From Bacillota bacterium (GTDB taxonomy: Bacteria > Bacillota > Sulfobacillia > JAJZIM01 > JAJZBP01), in assembly GCA_021798855.1 (NCBI GenBank), contig JAJZBP010000066.1:1-9564 (forward strand): DNA of 9,564 nucleotides. The letters run 5' to 3'. The notes under the pieces are model-generated. The model saw only the letters and a program-made list of their open reading frames with translations, did no database searches and was not told the origin of the DNA. Numbering within the stretch: position 1 is the stretch's first letter; each line of letters starts with the position of its first letter. This document shows positions 1 through 6,137 of this stretch, piece by piece. The translations under genes and the position numbers were made by a program.

Positions 1-15
1 CGATCTGCATTCAAA

Positions 16-369
16 TTACAAAGCAAGAATGAAAGAAAGACGCTGGGCAACCGCCTTCATGGTTGCTTCCTTTACTTTCCCCAGACGGTTTGCCAACCGC
101 TGGGTGGATACACAGCGCACATCCTCACACTTTATGAAGCTGACTTGGGCAACCCCGCCTTCCGGTGGAACAAGCCGCACATGAGAACGGATTCCTTTGT
201 TCCGGCTGGTAATGGGTAGCACAACAACCAAACCGGCAGGACTCCGATTAAAAAGGTCGTCGGAAACGATCAAACATGGTCGTATACCTTTTTGCTCATG
301 CCCCCGGCCGGGATTTAAGTCGGCGATCCAAATCTCTCCGCGCAAAGGATCGGTCATCGCTTCAGTCAT
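16..369 (-). CDS. mazF: MazF/PemK-family type II toxin (endoribonuclease)
   Basis: This 117-residue protein is the toxin of a toxin-antitoxin pair; family members cleave single-stranded RNA at short sites in the cytoplasm and are held inactive by the antitoxin. The family pattern is clear: RGEIWIADLNP near residues 10-20, GHEQKGIRPCLIVSDD at 23-38, and LPITS at 51-55. Arg30 (in IRP) and Thr54 (in PITS) fall where MazF enzymes carry their catalytic Arg and Thr. The length of about 115 residues is normal for the family. The first ATG (367-369) overlaps the antitoxin stop by 8 bases, which implies translational coupling; a second in-frame Met four codons later (MTDPLRGEIW) is an alternative start, and no strong ribosome site separates the two. 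Family assignment is confident; cleavage specificity cannot be read from the sequence. Confidence 0.93.
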   Translation of the reverse strand: MTEAMTDPLRGEIWIADLNPGRGHEQKGIRPCLIVSDDLFNRSPAGLVVVLPITSRNKGIRSHVRLVPPEGGVAQVSFIKCEDVRCVSTQRLANRLGKVKEATMKAVAQRLSFILAL

Positions 370-610
370 CCGTCAAACCGTCGCCGATGGTTAAATCCCA
401 TTCCTCTCGTTCGGCCATTTCTTCCCGCCAAGCTTCCGGTCTTTCGCGCAAAGCGGCAAAGTCGGCGCTCAGCCCCTCCAAAAAACGCTGCCGGCGATAG
501 GCTTCAATGGCCTTTTCCAAGGTGGCTTGCATCGGTTCCTCGGCCTGAGTGGCCATTTCCCTTAATGTTTGCAGAGTTCCTTTGCTTATCCGCACAGTGG
601 TGGTGGACAT
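362..610 (-). CDS. Ribbon-helix-helix-like antitoxin of the mazF operon
   Basis: This 82-residue protein lies directly upstream of the toxin gene and overlaps it by 8 bases. The N-terminus (MSTTTVRISKGTLQTLREMA) has the short basic beta-strand followed by a helix typical of ribbon-helix-helix DNA-binding antitoxins. The acidic C-terminus (around residues 62-82, with EEWDLTIGDGL) resembles the toxin-neutralising tails of such antitoxins. It should bind the toxin and repress its own promoter; an AT-rich promoter with a short palindrome lies just upstream. The ATG at 608-610 has a possible ribosome site, AAAAGGGG on the minus strand (620-627), with a 9-base spacer. The operon order, antitoxin then toxin, is the usual one. 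The exact subfamily (MazE, VapB or CopG-like) is not certain, so no symbol is given. Confidence 0.85.
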   Translation of the reverse strand: MSTTTVRISKGTLQTLREMATQAEEPMQATLEKAIEAYRRQRFLEGLSADFAALRERPEAWREEMAEREEWDLTIGDGLTDD

Positions 611-642
611 TGGGATCAGCCCCTTTTGCCTTGTTACTATTC

Positions 643-671
643 AGTATACAAATTTGTCGTCAAAAAGTAAA
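643..671 (-). promoter_or_regulatory. Probable autoregulated promoter of the antitoxin-toxin operon
   Basis: On the minus strand there is a TTTACT -35-like box (666-671), a 17-base spacer and a good TATACT -10 box (643-648), 33 bases before the antitoxin ATG. A perfect palindrome, ACAAATTTGT (648-657), lies in the spacer and touches the -10 box, where a dimeric ribbon-helix-helix repressor could bind. A second six-base palindrome, GTATAC (644-649), overlaps the -10 box. The boxes are read from sequence; the operator role is inferred from how such operons are usually controlled. Confidence 0.5.
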
Positions 672-726
672 ATATAATATAACAAACTCTGGCCGCCTTT
701 CACTCAAGCCGCAATCGGCCATCCTG

Positions 727-1308
727 TTCCAGGACCTGGGCGGTTATCCTTGGGCGATACCGGCCATCAATACCCCGGCCGCTCAGGGGATCATTGAGGG
801 CAGCGGCCCGGACACCTTCCACCCCGCTGGAGAGATCACCCACGCTCAGTTCGCCGCCCTGTTGCAACGGTCCTTGCGCCTGCCCCAGCCCTCCCAGTCG
901 GTCACCTTCACCAACGTAAACGTCAACAGTTGGGAATACGCCCCGGTGGAGTCGGTAACCCCCTTCATGGACTACACCCACCTGCCTGGCGGCGGGAACG
1001 CCTCCCAGCCCAACCAGGCCTAGGACCGCCAAGACGTGGCCACGGTCATGGTCAAGATCCTGGCCGCCTCAGGCAAACTCCAAGTTCTCTCGGCGGCGGA
1101 TGCCCAGACGATCCTCGGCGGCGTCAGCGACGCCTCCAGCATCAACCCCTCCTTGACGCCCTACGTGGCCACGGCCATCCAGTCCGGCCTGATCAAGGGT
1201 TTCCCCGACGGGAGTTTCCATCCGGAAGCGTCTTTGACCCGAGTCCAGGTAACTGTCCTGATCCAGCGGCTGCAAAACCAATTCCTGACGACCTCCCCGT
1301 CCCCTTAG
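727..1308 (+). pseudogene. Truncated and interrupted triple-SLH surface-protein remnant
   Basis: The reading frame aligns with the SLH regions of the two large proteins downstream. SLH repeat 1 starts at FQDLGGYPWA and ends around ITHAQFAALLQRS, repeat 2 covers VTFTNVNVNSWEYAPVESV, and repeat 3 ends with LTRVQVTVLIQRL. An in-frame TAG at 1021-1023 lies where the paralogs have PMDRQD (here QA, stop, DRQD). The frame is unchanged on both sides, so one codon change, not a frameshift, breaks it. Everything upstream of SLH1 (signal peptide, propeller, first TIG) is missing: the sequence before about 720 is the AT-rich promoter of the toxin-antitoxin operon. The second TIG is also missing, and the frame stops at 1306-1308 where the paralogs enter a Gly/Ser linker. 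Changes in conserved SLH positions (ITHAQ for ITRAQ) fit decay. I see no ribosome site giving a sensible start. Confidence 0.82.
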
Positions 1309-1347
1309 ACTTGCTCTCGATCGACAAGAGAGGAGAATTTAGCTAAC

Positions 1348-1722
1348 ATGGCAACCGGTTATACCCGACCGCGGGGAGTTCACGGCCCGGCCCTATATTT
1401 CATCGGGCTTGGGTTGGGGGTGGTCGTCACCATCCTCGACCAACACGATTTCAATGTCCGCTTCGCTGGCATCGAAAACGTCCTTTTGAGCATCGTCGGG
1501 ATCACCGTCTGGATGGCTTTGGCGGCAGTCTTCGGCAACCTTAGCCGCGTCGCCGGCGGGAATGCCCTGGCGGCCTTGATCGTCCGCCTCCCGCTCCTCG
1601 CCGTGGGGCTGGCTTTCCTGATCACCTGGCTTGCGGTCATGGTCATGGCCATCCTGGGAATGGCGATACACCTGCCGGTCATCGGCAGCGTGGCCTTTTG
1701 GATGGCCAGTCACTCCGGCTGA
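1348..1722 (+). CDS. Small hydrophobic membrane protein, unknown function
   Basis: I do not recognise this 124-residue protein. It is strongly hydrophobic, with likely membrane segments near residues 14-30, 44-63 and 76-103 and perhaps a fourth near 105-119. A short basic N-terminus (TRPRGVHG) precedes the first segment, and a polar stretch (DQHDFNVRF) at about 31-39 lies between segments 1 and 2. The ATG at 1348 is preceded by AGGAGA (1331-1336), 11 bases away, a reasonable ribosome site. The gene follows the SLH pseudogene by 39 bases on the same strand and ends 40 bases before a strong terminator, so it may once have shared a transcript with that gene. No catalytic or binding motif is visible. 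It is probably a real gene, because its hydrophobic pattern is coherent and it has its own ribosome site and terminator. Confidence 0.72.
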   Translation: MATGYTRPRGVHGPALYFIGLGLGVVVTILDQHDFNVRFAGIENVLLSIVGITVWMALAAVFGNLSRVAGGNALAALIVRLPLLAVGLAFLITWLAVMVMAILGMAIHLPVIGSVAFWMASHSG

Positions 1723-1762
1723 GGGGGCAGGTTTTGTTCAATCGTCAATTCCCTTCACCCTT

Positions 1763-1792
1763 AAAATCAGGGGGGACCCCTGATTTTTTTTT
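1763..1792 (+). terminator. Strong rho-independent terminator
   Basis: A perfect 11-bp stem, AAAATCAGGGG paired with CCCCTGATTTT, has a 3-base loop (GGA) and runs into nine T residues (1784-1792). It ends transcription of the 1348-1722 gene and insulates module 1. A degraded version of the same element stands in the equivalent place before module 2 (5159-5189). Confidence 0.93.
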
Positions 1793-1820
1793 GTTCAGCT
1801 TTCCCCTAAGCTTTATTTAA

Positions 1821-1827
1821 GGGAGGT
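1821..1827 (+). promoter_or_regulatory. Ribosome binding site that decides the lipoprotein 1 start
   Basis: GGGAGGT lies only one base from the upstream ATG at 1828 when measured from the end of GGAGG, which is too close. It is 10 bases from the ATG at 1837. The 1837 start also gives a protein of exactly the same length as its paralog, with the lipidated Cys at residue 23 in both. Confidence 0.75.
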
Positions 1828-1836
1828 ATGAAAAGG

Positions 1837-2577
1837 ATGAAGCACCCAAAAGTATTTCTGACCATTGGACTCAGTGCCCTTTTGGCCATTGTGGCGGCGG
1901 GCTGCGGGGCCGGCGCTCCCAGCGGCGGCTCGGGGGGAGGCTCCGGCGGGAGCGGCGCCCCATCGTCGTCCCCGGCCTGGGGAGGGACGGCGGCTTGGAG
2001 CAAGCTGACCAAGCTGACCAATTACTCCTTCCAAAGCAACATCACTATCGGCGGCGTGACCGAGACCATCAACGAGGAGCAGCACGACCCCGCCAATTAC
2101 CGGATGACGATGGGAGAAGGCGGACAGAACGAGACCTTTATCCTGGCCGGGGGCCATTACTACATGGGTTCAGCGAGCGGCTTCATCGACCTGGGAACTT
2201 CCAACTCCTCCTCCGGCTCCTCCGGTCTGCAGTCGGCGGCCAGCACCTGGCAGGACTTCCTCAACGGGAACGGAGCCACCTACGCCGGACCCTGCAACAT
2301 CAACGGACGGGCCGGCAACGCCTTCAACCTGAAGGTTTCCTCGGGAATGTTGGGAGCGGCGGTTACGGGGGCCAGCGTGAACACCACCGGCAAGGCCTGC
2401 GTGGACGCCGCCACCGGAGTCCTCCTGAGTTCCAACGTCAACTGGACTTACACGGGCGGCGGCAAGTCCACCACCTTCGCCGACACCTTCCAACTGACCG
2501 GTCTGGGGAACGTGCCGGTAATCCAGGCCCCGGCCGGGGCGACAGCCATCCCAACCGGCACCGGGAACGCCAATTAA
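1837..2577 (+). CDS. Surface lipoprotein, module 1 (LolA/LppX-like fold possible)
   Basis: This 246-residue lipoprotein has a basic N-terminus, a hydrophobic core and the lipobox AAGC, with Cys23 as the lipidation site. It should therefore be held on the outer face of the cytoplasmic membrane. A tether, GGSGGGSGGSG (about residues 30-40), links the lipid to the folded domain. The domain (about 50-235) is rich in short strands: NYSFQSNITIGG, ETFILAGGHYYMG, GNAFNLKVSSG, VLLSSNVNWTY, DTFQLTGLGNVPV. Cys153 and Cys188 are conserved in the paralog and could form a disulphide. The alternating strand pattern and the ending VPVIQAPAGA recall LolA-fold lipoproteins such as the LppX/LprAFG group; this is an inference, not a family match. 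The ATG at 1828 is an alternative start but is badly spaced from GGGAGG. The stop is 28 bases before the large SLH gene, so the two are very likely one operon. Confidence 0.88.
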   Translation: MKHPKVFLTIGLSALLAIVAAGCGAGAPSGGSGGGSGGSGAPSSSPAWGGTAAWSKLTKLTNYSFQSNITIGGVTETINEEQHDPANYRMTMGEGGQNETFILAGGHYYMGSASGFIDLGTSNSSSGSSGLQSAASTWQDFLNGNGATYAGPCNINGRAGNAFNLKVSSGMLGAAVTGASVNTTGKACVDAATGVLLSSNVNWTYTGGGKSTTFADTFQLTGLGNVPVIQAPAGATAIPTGTGNAN

Positions 2578-2591
2578 TACCAAAGACAAGG

Positions 2592-2597
2592 AAGGAG
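2592..2597 (+). promoter_or_regulatory. Ribosome binding site for the TTG-started SLH gene 1
   Basis: AAGGAG stands 8 bases before a TTG codon at 2606-2608. No ATG precedes the signal peptide in this frame, and the TTG gives MFKRSKSLL, matching MFKRFRSLL in the paralog started by GTG. This fixes the unusual start codon. Confidence 0.8.
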
Positions 2598-2605
2598 AGA
2601 ATTCA

Positions 2606-5092
2606 TTGTTCAAGCGATCCAAATCTCTTTTAAGCGCGACCGTGGCCGGTCTCCTGGCCGTCGGCGGCATCTCGACTTTCGCCTCCGCACCGGCCCTGGC
2701 CGGGGGAGGCGGCCTGTCCTGGTCCCAGCCTCAGCAAATCATGACGCTGCCGGGGGTGCCCGCCAGCGGCAGTCGGCTGGTCCTGGATGGAGGAAAACAA
2801 TATTGGGCCTACACTGATACCAGCCAAAACGTGTGGCTTGCGACCAACCAGACGGGAACCTGGCAGAGCTACCGGGTCGCGTCCGGACAGGCCTCCAACT
2901 TCGGAGACCGCGAGGTGGCCCTGGCGGTGCAAAACGGCGTGGCTTACGTGGCCTGGGTGGACAGCAAGGGGCCAAACGGCGGCAGCCCCCTCTACCTCAG
3001 CTACGACCCCGGAGGACCGGGGGGGAGCTGGACCCGGACCGAGGTGGCCTGCGACCTGTGCGCCAATAACCTGTCGGGCGGCGCGAGCCTCGCTCCTTCC
3101 AACCCGTCGGCGGCCATCGCCGGAGGCAACCTTTCGCTGGCTTTCTACGGCTCTCCCCAGGCGAGCGACACCAACACTCACAAGTACGACGTCTACGTTT
3201 TGACCTCCCCGCTGACCTCCCTGCCCCAAGGCAGCGCCGGCAACGTCAGTTGGCAGGCAAGCAACGTCACCGGCGGTTTCCCCAGCAGCGGGGGCGGCTA
3301 CGGCTGGCCATCCCTGGCCAGCGACGGAAACAGCCTGGACCTGACCTTCACGGGAAATACCCATTGGTATTTCATCCAGGGACAAGAGGGCGGGACAGGC
3401 GGCACCACCTGGCCGTCCCAGCCCCAAAAGACGCAAGCCGTGGCAAGCACCGAAGGCTCCGTGGGGCAATTGGGAGCCGGAGGCGGCTCAGCCGCGGCGC
3501 TCCTGAATGATCCCAACTCCTCCGCCACCTGGGCGTTGACCAACCAGGGCGGCCGGTGGAATGCTTCCCAGTTGAACTCCGACGCCGATTCCAGTGCGGA
3601 AGGAGCCGCCGCGTCCGGAATCTGCGGCCCGGCCGTGGCCTACGTGGAACAGCCCGGCGGCGGTTCCCAAGGCAATCAAGTCACCGTGGCCACCTTCGGC
3701 GGCGGACAATGGAACGCCCAAGCCGTGGGCGGTCCTTTGACCGGTGGCTACAGCAATTTACCCGATTTGGGCCTGGCGGCCACGGCGGGCGGCTACGACC
3801 TCCTCTACCAGGATACCGGCGGCACCGGCCTGTTGGAGGCCACCGGCACCTGCGGACCGGTCGTTACCTCCATCAGCCCGAGCAGCGGCCCGGCGGCGGG
3901 CGGCACTCAGGTGACCATCACCGGCAGCGGTTTCACCGGGGCCACGTCGGTCCTCTTCGCCGGGTCCACGGCTTTGGGTAATTCCGGATCCGGCGGACCG
4001 GCCACGACCATCCAGGTGGTTTCCGATACCCAGATCACAGCCATCGCCCCGGCAGGCTCGGGCACGGTGGACGTGACGGTGACCGGCCCCGGCGGAACCA
4101 GTGAGGCGGTCCCCACCGATCAGTTCACCTACACCGGTTCCGGCGGCAGCGGATCAACTCAAGGCGGCTCCGGTCAGGGCGGCGGCAACGCGCCCGCCTT
4201 CAACGACCTGGGTGGCTACACCTGGGCCCAGGCTGCCATCAACGCCCTGGCGGCCCAGGGGATCGTCAAGGGCACCGGGCCGGAAAGCTTCGACCCCGCC
4301 GGCCAGATCACCCGCGCCCAGTTCGCCGCCCTGATGCAGCGGACCTTCGCCCTGCCCCAACCATCAACCCCGGTGGCCTTCACCGACGTGACGGCCAGCA
4401 GTTGGGAATACACCTCAGTGGAAGCCCTAACCCCCTATATGGACTACTACCAACTGCCGGGGGGCAACTCCTTCCACCCGAACGACCCCATGGACCGTCA
4501 GGACGTGGCCACAGTGATGGTCAAGATCCTGGCCGCCTCGAACAAGCTCACCGTCCTCTCGTCCAGCGCTGCCCAAAGCGCCCTGGCGAGCGTCACCGAC
4601 TCAAGCGACATCGCCCCGGCCCTCCAGGTCTACGTGGCCACAGCCATCCAGGCCGGGCTGATCAAGGGCTTTCCCGACGGCAGCTTCCAGCCCCAGGGCA
4701 TCCTGACCCGGGCCCAGGTGGCCGTCCTGATCCAGCGGCTGCAAAACCAGTTCCTGACCACCAGCGGCGGCTCGGGCAGCAGCAGCAACGGCGAGCCAAG
4801 TACCTCGGTTCCCGTGGTCACCTCGATCACCCCGAGCAGCGGTTCGTACAGGGGTGGCACGCCCATAACCATCACCGGCAGCGGCTTCGCCCAGGGAGAT
4901 TACGTGGAATTAGTTAGCAACGGGGGGTTTTTAAGAGGATATCCCCAGAACGTCCAGGTGGTGTCCCCTCTCGAAATCACGGCCGTCACCAACTCCGCCG
5001 GCGCATCGCCCCCGTTGTCATCACAGGTCGAAGTATGCACTGCCAGCGGCGCTTGCTCAACAGGCGGCCCTAACTTCACTTACACGCCATAA
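2606..5092 (+). CDS. Large exported SLH protein, module 1 (propeller-TIG-SLHx3-TIG)
   Basis: This 828-residue protein has a Sec signal peptide (MFKRSKSLL, hydrophobic core, cleavage expected after ALA at 30-32, before GGGG). Residues about 35-410 form a strand-rich ectodomain with repeated 'T..GG.W' units (QTGTWQ, GGSWTR, QGGRWNA, GGGQWNA), resembling blades of a BNR or sialidase-like beta-propeller. Next come an IPT/TIG domain (about 417-510; GGTQVTITGSGFTGA, SDTQITAIAP), a Gly/Ser linker, three SLH repeats (about 530-575, 590-643, 662-712) and a second TIG (about 736-827) with Cys811 and Cys817. SLH1 and SLH3 carry TRAQ in place of the classical TRAE that contacts the pyruvylated wall polymer. 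A CxxC lies at 149-152. The role inferred is a wall-bound surface display protein working with the lipoprotein 28 bases upstream. No enzymatic residues are identifiable. The start is TTG, with AAGGAG 8 bases upstream. Confidence 0.9.
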   Translation: MFKRSKSLLSATVAGLLAVGGISTFASAPALAGGGGLSWSQPQQIMTLPGVPASGSRLVLDGGKQYWAYTDTSQNVWLATNQTGTWQSYRVASGQASNFGDREVALAVQNGVAYVAWVDSKGPNGGSPLYLSYDPGGPGGSWTRTEVACDLCANNLSGGASLAPSNPSAAIAGGNLSLAFYGSPQASDTNTHKYDVYVLTSPLTSLPQGSAGNVSWQASNVTGGFPSSGGGYGWPSLASDGNSLDLTFTGNTHWYFIQGQEGGTGGTTWPSQPQKTQAVASTEGSVGQLGAGGGSAAALLNDPNSSATWALTNQGGRWNASQLNSDADSSAEGAAASGICGPAVAYVEQPGGGSQGNQVTVATFGGGQWNAQAVGGPLTGGYSNLPDLGLAATAGGYDLLYQDTGGTGLLEATGTCGPVVTSISPSSGPAAGGTQVTITGSGFTGATSVLFAGSTALGNSGSGGPATTIQVVSDTQITAIAPAGSGTVDVTVTGPGGTSEAVPTDQFTYTGSGGSGSTQGGSGQGGGNAPAFNDLGGYTWAQAAINALAAQGIVKGTGPESFDPAGQITRAQFAALMQRTFALPQPSTPVAFTDVTASSWEYTSVEALTPYMDYYQLPGGNSFHPNDPMDRQDVATVMVKILAASNKLTVLSSSAAQSALASVTDSSDIAPALQVYVATAIQAGLIKGFPDGSFQPQGILTRAQVAVLIQRLQNQFLTTSGGSGSSSNGEPSTSVPVVTSITPSSGSYRGGTPITITGSGFAQGDYVELVSNGGFLRGYPQNVQVVSPLEITAVTNSAGASPPLSSQVEVCTASGACSTGGPNFTYTP
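4190..4765 (+). repeat. SLH triple-repeat coding segment, module 1
   Basis: This segment encodes APAFNDLGG to FLTTS. It is one of four related SLH segments in the window, with the pseudogene (727-1299), module 2 (7747-8325) and the partial gene (from about 9113). By eye, the module 1 and module 2 proteins agree at about four in five positions here, and long stretches of DNA are close to identical, enough to support recombination. Confidence 0.85.
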
Positions 5093-5102
5093 CTTGCCTT
5101 CC

Positions 5103-5129
5103 GGCGGCTCCCGCGTGGCGGGAGCCGCC
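5103..5129 (+). terminator. GC-rich hairpin after SLH gene 1
   Basis: A perfect 12-bp stem (GGCGGCTCCCGC and GCGGGAGCCGCC) with a GTG loop starts 11 bases after the stop codon. No T-run follows, so it is not a textbook intrinsic terminator; it may protect the 3' end of the mRNA or help a downstream terminator. A related hairpin follows SLH gene 2 (8670-8697). Confidence 0.6.
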
Positions 5130-5158
5130 CTCAAACTGAATTGGTGAGCCTCTTCCCA

Positions 5159-5189
5159 TAAAATCAGGGGGGGGGCCTTATTTTTTTTT
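5159..5189 (+). terminator. Degraded intrinsic terminator with G9 and T9 runs
   Basis: The left arm AAATCAGG matches the terminator at 1763-1792, but the right arm is now CCTTATTT. The stem therefore has a C-T mismatch, and the loop is filled by a run of nine Gs in all (5167-5175). Nine Ts follow (5181-5189). It probably still ends some transcripts from module 1, less well than its sister copy. Confidence 0.55.
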
Positions 5190-5203
5190 GCCCAATTTAT
5201 TTC

Positions 5204-5209
5204 TATAAT
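5204..5209 (+). promoter_or_regulatory. Consensus -10 box before lipoprotein 2
   Basis: A perfect TATAAT sits 26 bases before the ATG at 5236, followed by the ribosome site GAGGAGGT. No good -35 box is present: the best-spaced position is inside the T9 run (5181-5186), so the promoter may be weak, UP-element-like or activator-dependent. Module 1 shows no equally good -10 box. Confidence 0.45.
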
Positions 5210-5217
5210 TGAATCTT

Positions 5218-5225
5218 GAGGAGGT
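5218..5225 (+). promoter_or_regulatory. Ribosome binding site that decides the lipoprotein 2 start
   Basis: GAGGAGGT, with a near-perfect AGGAGGT core, ends 10 bases before the ATG at 5236. The longer reading frame from TTG at 5209 would begin inside the TATAAT box and ahead of this site, so it is not the start. Confidence 0.8.
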
Positions 5226-5235
5226 CTGCAAAGAA

Positions 5236-5976
5236 ATGTCGAAAGTAAAATTTTTTCTATCTCTGGGACTGCCTGTTATCCTGGCCGGAGCAATGGTCGG
5301 CTGCGGAGGAGGCGCTCCCGCGGGCGGCTCCGGCGGAGGGTCCGGCGGGAGCGGCCCGACCGCAGCGGGGCCGCCCTGGGGAGGAACCAGCGCTTGGAGC
5401 AACCTGACCAAGCTGACCAATTACTCCTTCCACACCACCTTCACCATCGGCGGCAACACGGAAACCATGGACGAGGAGCAGCACGACCCCGGCAACTACA
5501 AGCTGACCATTGGCCAGGGCGGCCAAACCGAAACCTTCATCCTGGCGGGGGGCCACAACTACATGGGCTCCGCCAGCGGCTTCATCGACCTGGGAGCCGC
5601 CACCTCAAACTCCGCGTCCAGCGGTTCGCAGCAGGGCGGCAGCACCTGGCAGGGCTTCCTGGGCGGGAACGGCGCCACCTACGCCGGTCCCTGCAACGTG
5701 AATGGCCGGGCCGGCAACGCCTTCAACCTGAAGGTGTCCTCTGGGTTGCTGGGGGCGGCGGTTACCGGCGCCAACGCCAACGTCACCGGCAAGGCCTGCG
5801 TTGACGCCGCCACGGGAGTCCTCCTCAGCTCGAACGTCCAGTGGACCTATACGGCCAATGGCAAGTCCGCAACCATGGGAGACACCTTCCAACTGACGGG
5901 TATCGGGAACATTCCGGTCATTCCGGCGCCGGCAGGAGCCATGTCCATCCCCTCCGGAGCCTCCAAAGCACCCTGA
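5236..5976 (+). CDS. Surface lipoprotein, module 2 (paralog of the module 1 lipoprotein)
   Basis: This protein has 246 residues, exactly the length of the module 1 lipoprotein, and aligns with it throughout without visible gaps. The signal ends in the lipobox MVGC with Cys23 as the lipidation site. The same Gly/Ser tether (GGSGGGSGGSG) follows, then the same strand-rich domain: LTNYSF, ETFILAGGHNYMGSASG, the paired cysteines Cys153 and Cys188, and the ending IPVIPAPAGA. Differences cluster in the Ser/Thr/Ala-rich stretch around 121-137 and in scattered surface-type positions. It should be membrane-anchored outside the cell; its partner is presumably the SLH protein encoded 153 bases downstream. 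The precise role is unknown. A LolA/LppX-like fold is possible from the strand pattern and the Pro-Ala-Gly ending, but that is inference. Confidence 0.9.
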   Translation: MSKVKFFLSLGLPVILAGAMVGCGGGAPAGGSGGGSGGSGPTAAGPPWGGTSAWSNLTKLTNYSFHTTFTIGGNTETMDEEQHDPGNYKLTIGQGGQTETFILAGGHNYMGSASGFIDLGAATSNSASSGSQQGGSTWQGFLGGNGATYAGPCNVNGRAGNAFNLKVSSGLLGAAVTGANANVTGKACVDAATGVLLSSNVQWTYTANGKSATMGDTFQLTGIGNIPVIPAPAGAMSIPSGASKAP

Positions 5977-6092
5977 GCGGATCCAAGCCCCGGCCCCGGC
6001 GGGTTCCACATCCCTCCCCCTTGACGGTCGAAACCCTCCAACCCTGTTCTTTGGTTAAAGCGAAAATCAGGCAAAAGGAGTGCCAAAATCCC

Positions 6093-6137
6093 ATGAGCAC
6101 CAACTTTAACAATGAAAGGAAGAAAGACAGTGTTTAA
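6093..6137 (+). other. Possible 14-codon leader ORF overlapping the SLH gene 2 start
   Basis: ATG at 6093 opens a frame encoding MSTNFNNERKKDSV and stopping at 6135-6137. It overlaps the GTG start of SLH gene 2 by 8 bases in another frame. AAGGAG (6075-6080) lies 12 bases upstream, a loose but possible ribosome site. It could couple or regulate translation of the large gene. Nothing matching lies in the 28-base gap of module 1. The evidence is thin and it may be chance. Confidence 0.25.
6115..6120 (+). promoter_or_regulatory. Ribosome binding site for the GTG-started SLH gene 2
   Basis: AAAGGA ends 9 bases before GTG at 6130. Starting here gives MFKRFRSLLSMSLAG, which matches the N-terminus of SLH gene 1. 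The ATG at 6112 would add six residues with no counterpart and would place this site inside the coding region. Confidence 0.65.

Larger units (their letters stand above)
1763..5129 (+). repeat. Duplicated surface-protein module, copy 1
   Basis: This unit is a terminator-like element, a 246-codon lipoprotein gene, a large propeller-TIG-SLH-TIG gene, and a GC-rich hairpin. The same order recurs at 5159-8697. The two lipoproteins align end to end without visible gaps. The SLH regions are nearly as close, and stretches of near-identical DNA occur in both genes. The extent is my estimate from the outermost shared elements. Confidence 0.8.

Noticed and set aside
565..726. Upstream extension of the SLH remnant to a possible start at 565
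   Set aside because: This part runs antisense through the antitoxin start and promoter, has no similarity to the SLH proteins, and shows no ribosome site or proper signal peptide joined to the domain.
1791..1819. TTGTTC and TATTTA as a promoter for lipoprotein 1
   Set aside because: The -10 candidate matches only about half the consensus, and the transcript would start inside or past the ribosome site. The module 1 promoter remains unidentified.
6021..6050. TTGACG followed by TGTTCT as a promoter for SLH gene 2
   Set aside because: The -35-like box is good, but the 18-base spacer leads to a poor -10 box, and no better one is nearby. A chance match cannot be excluded.
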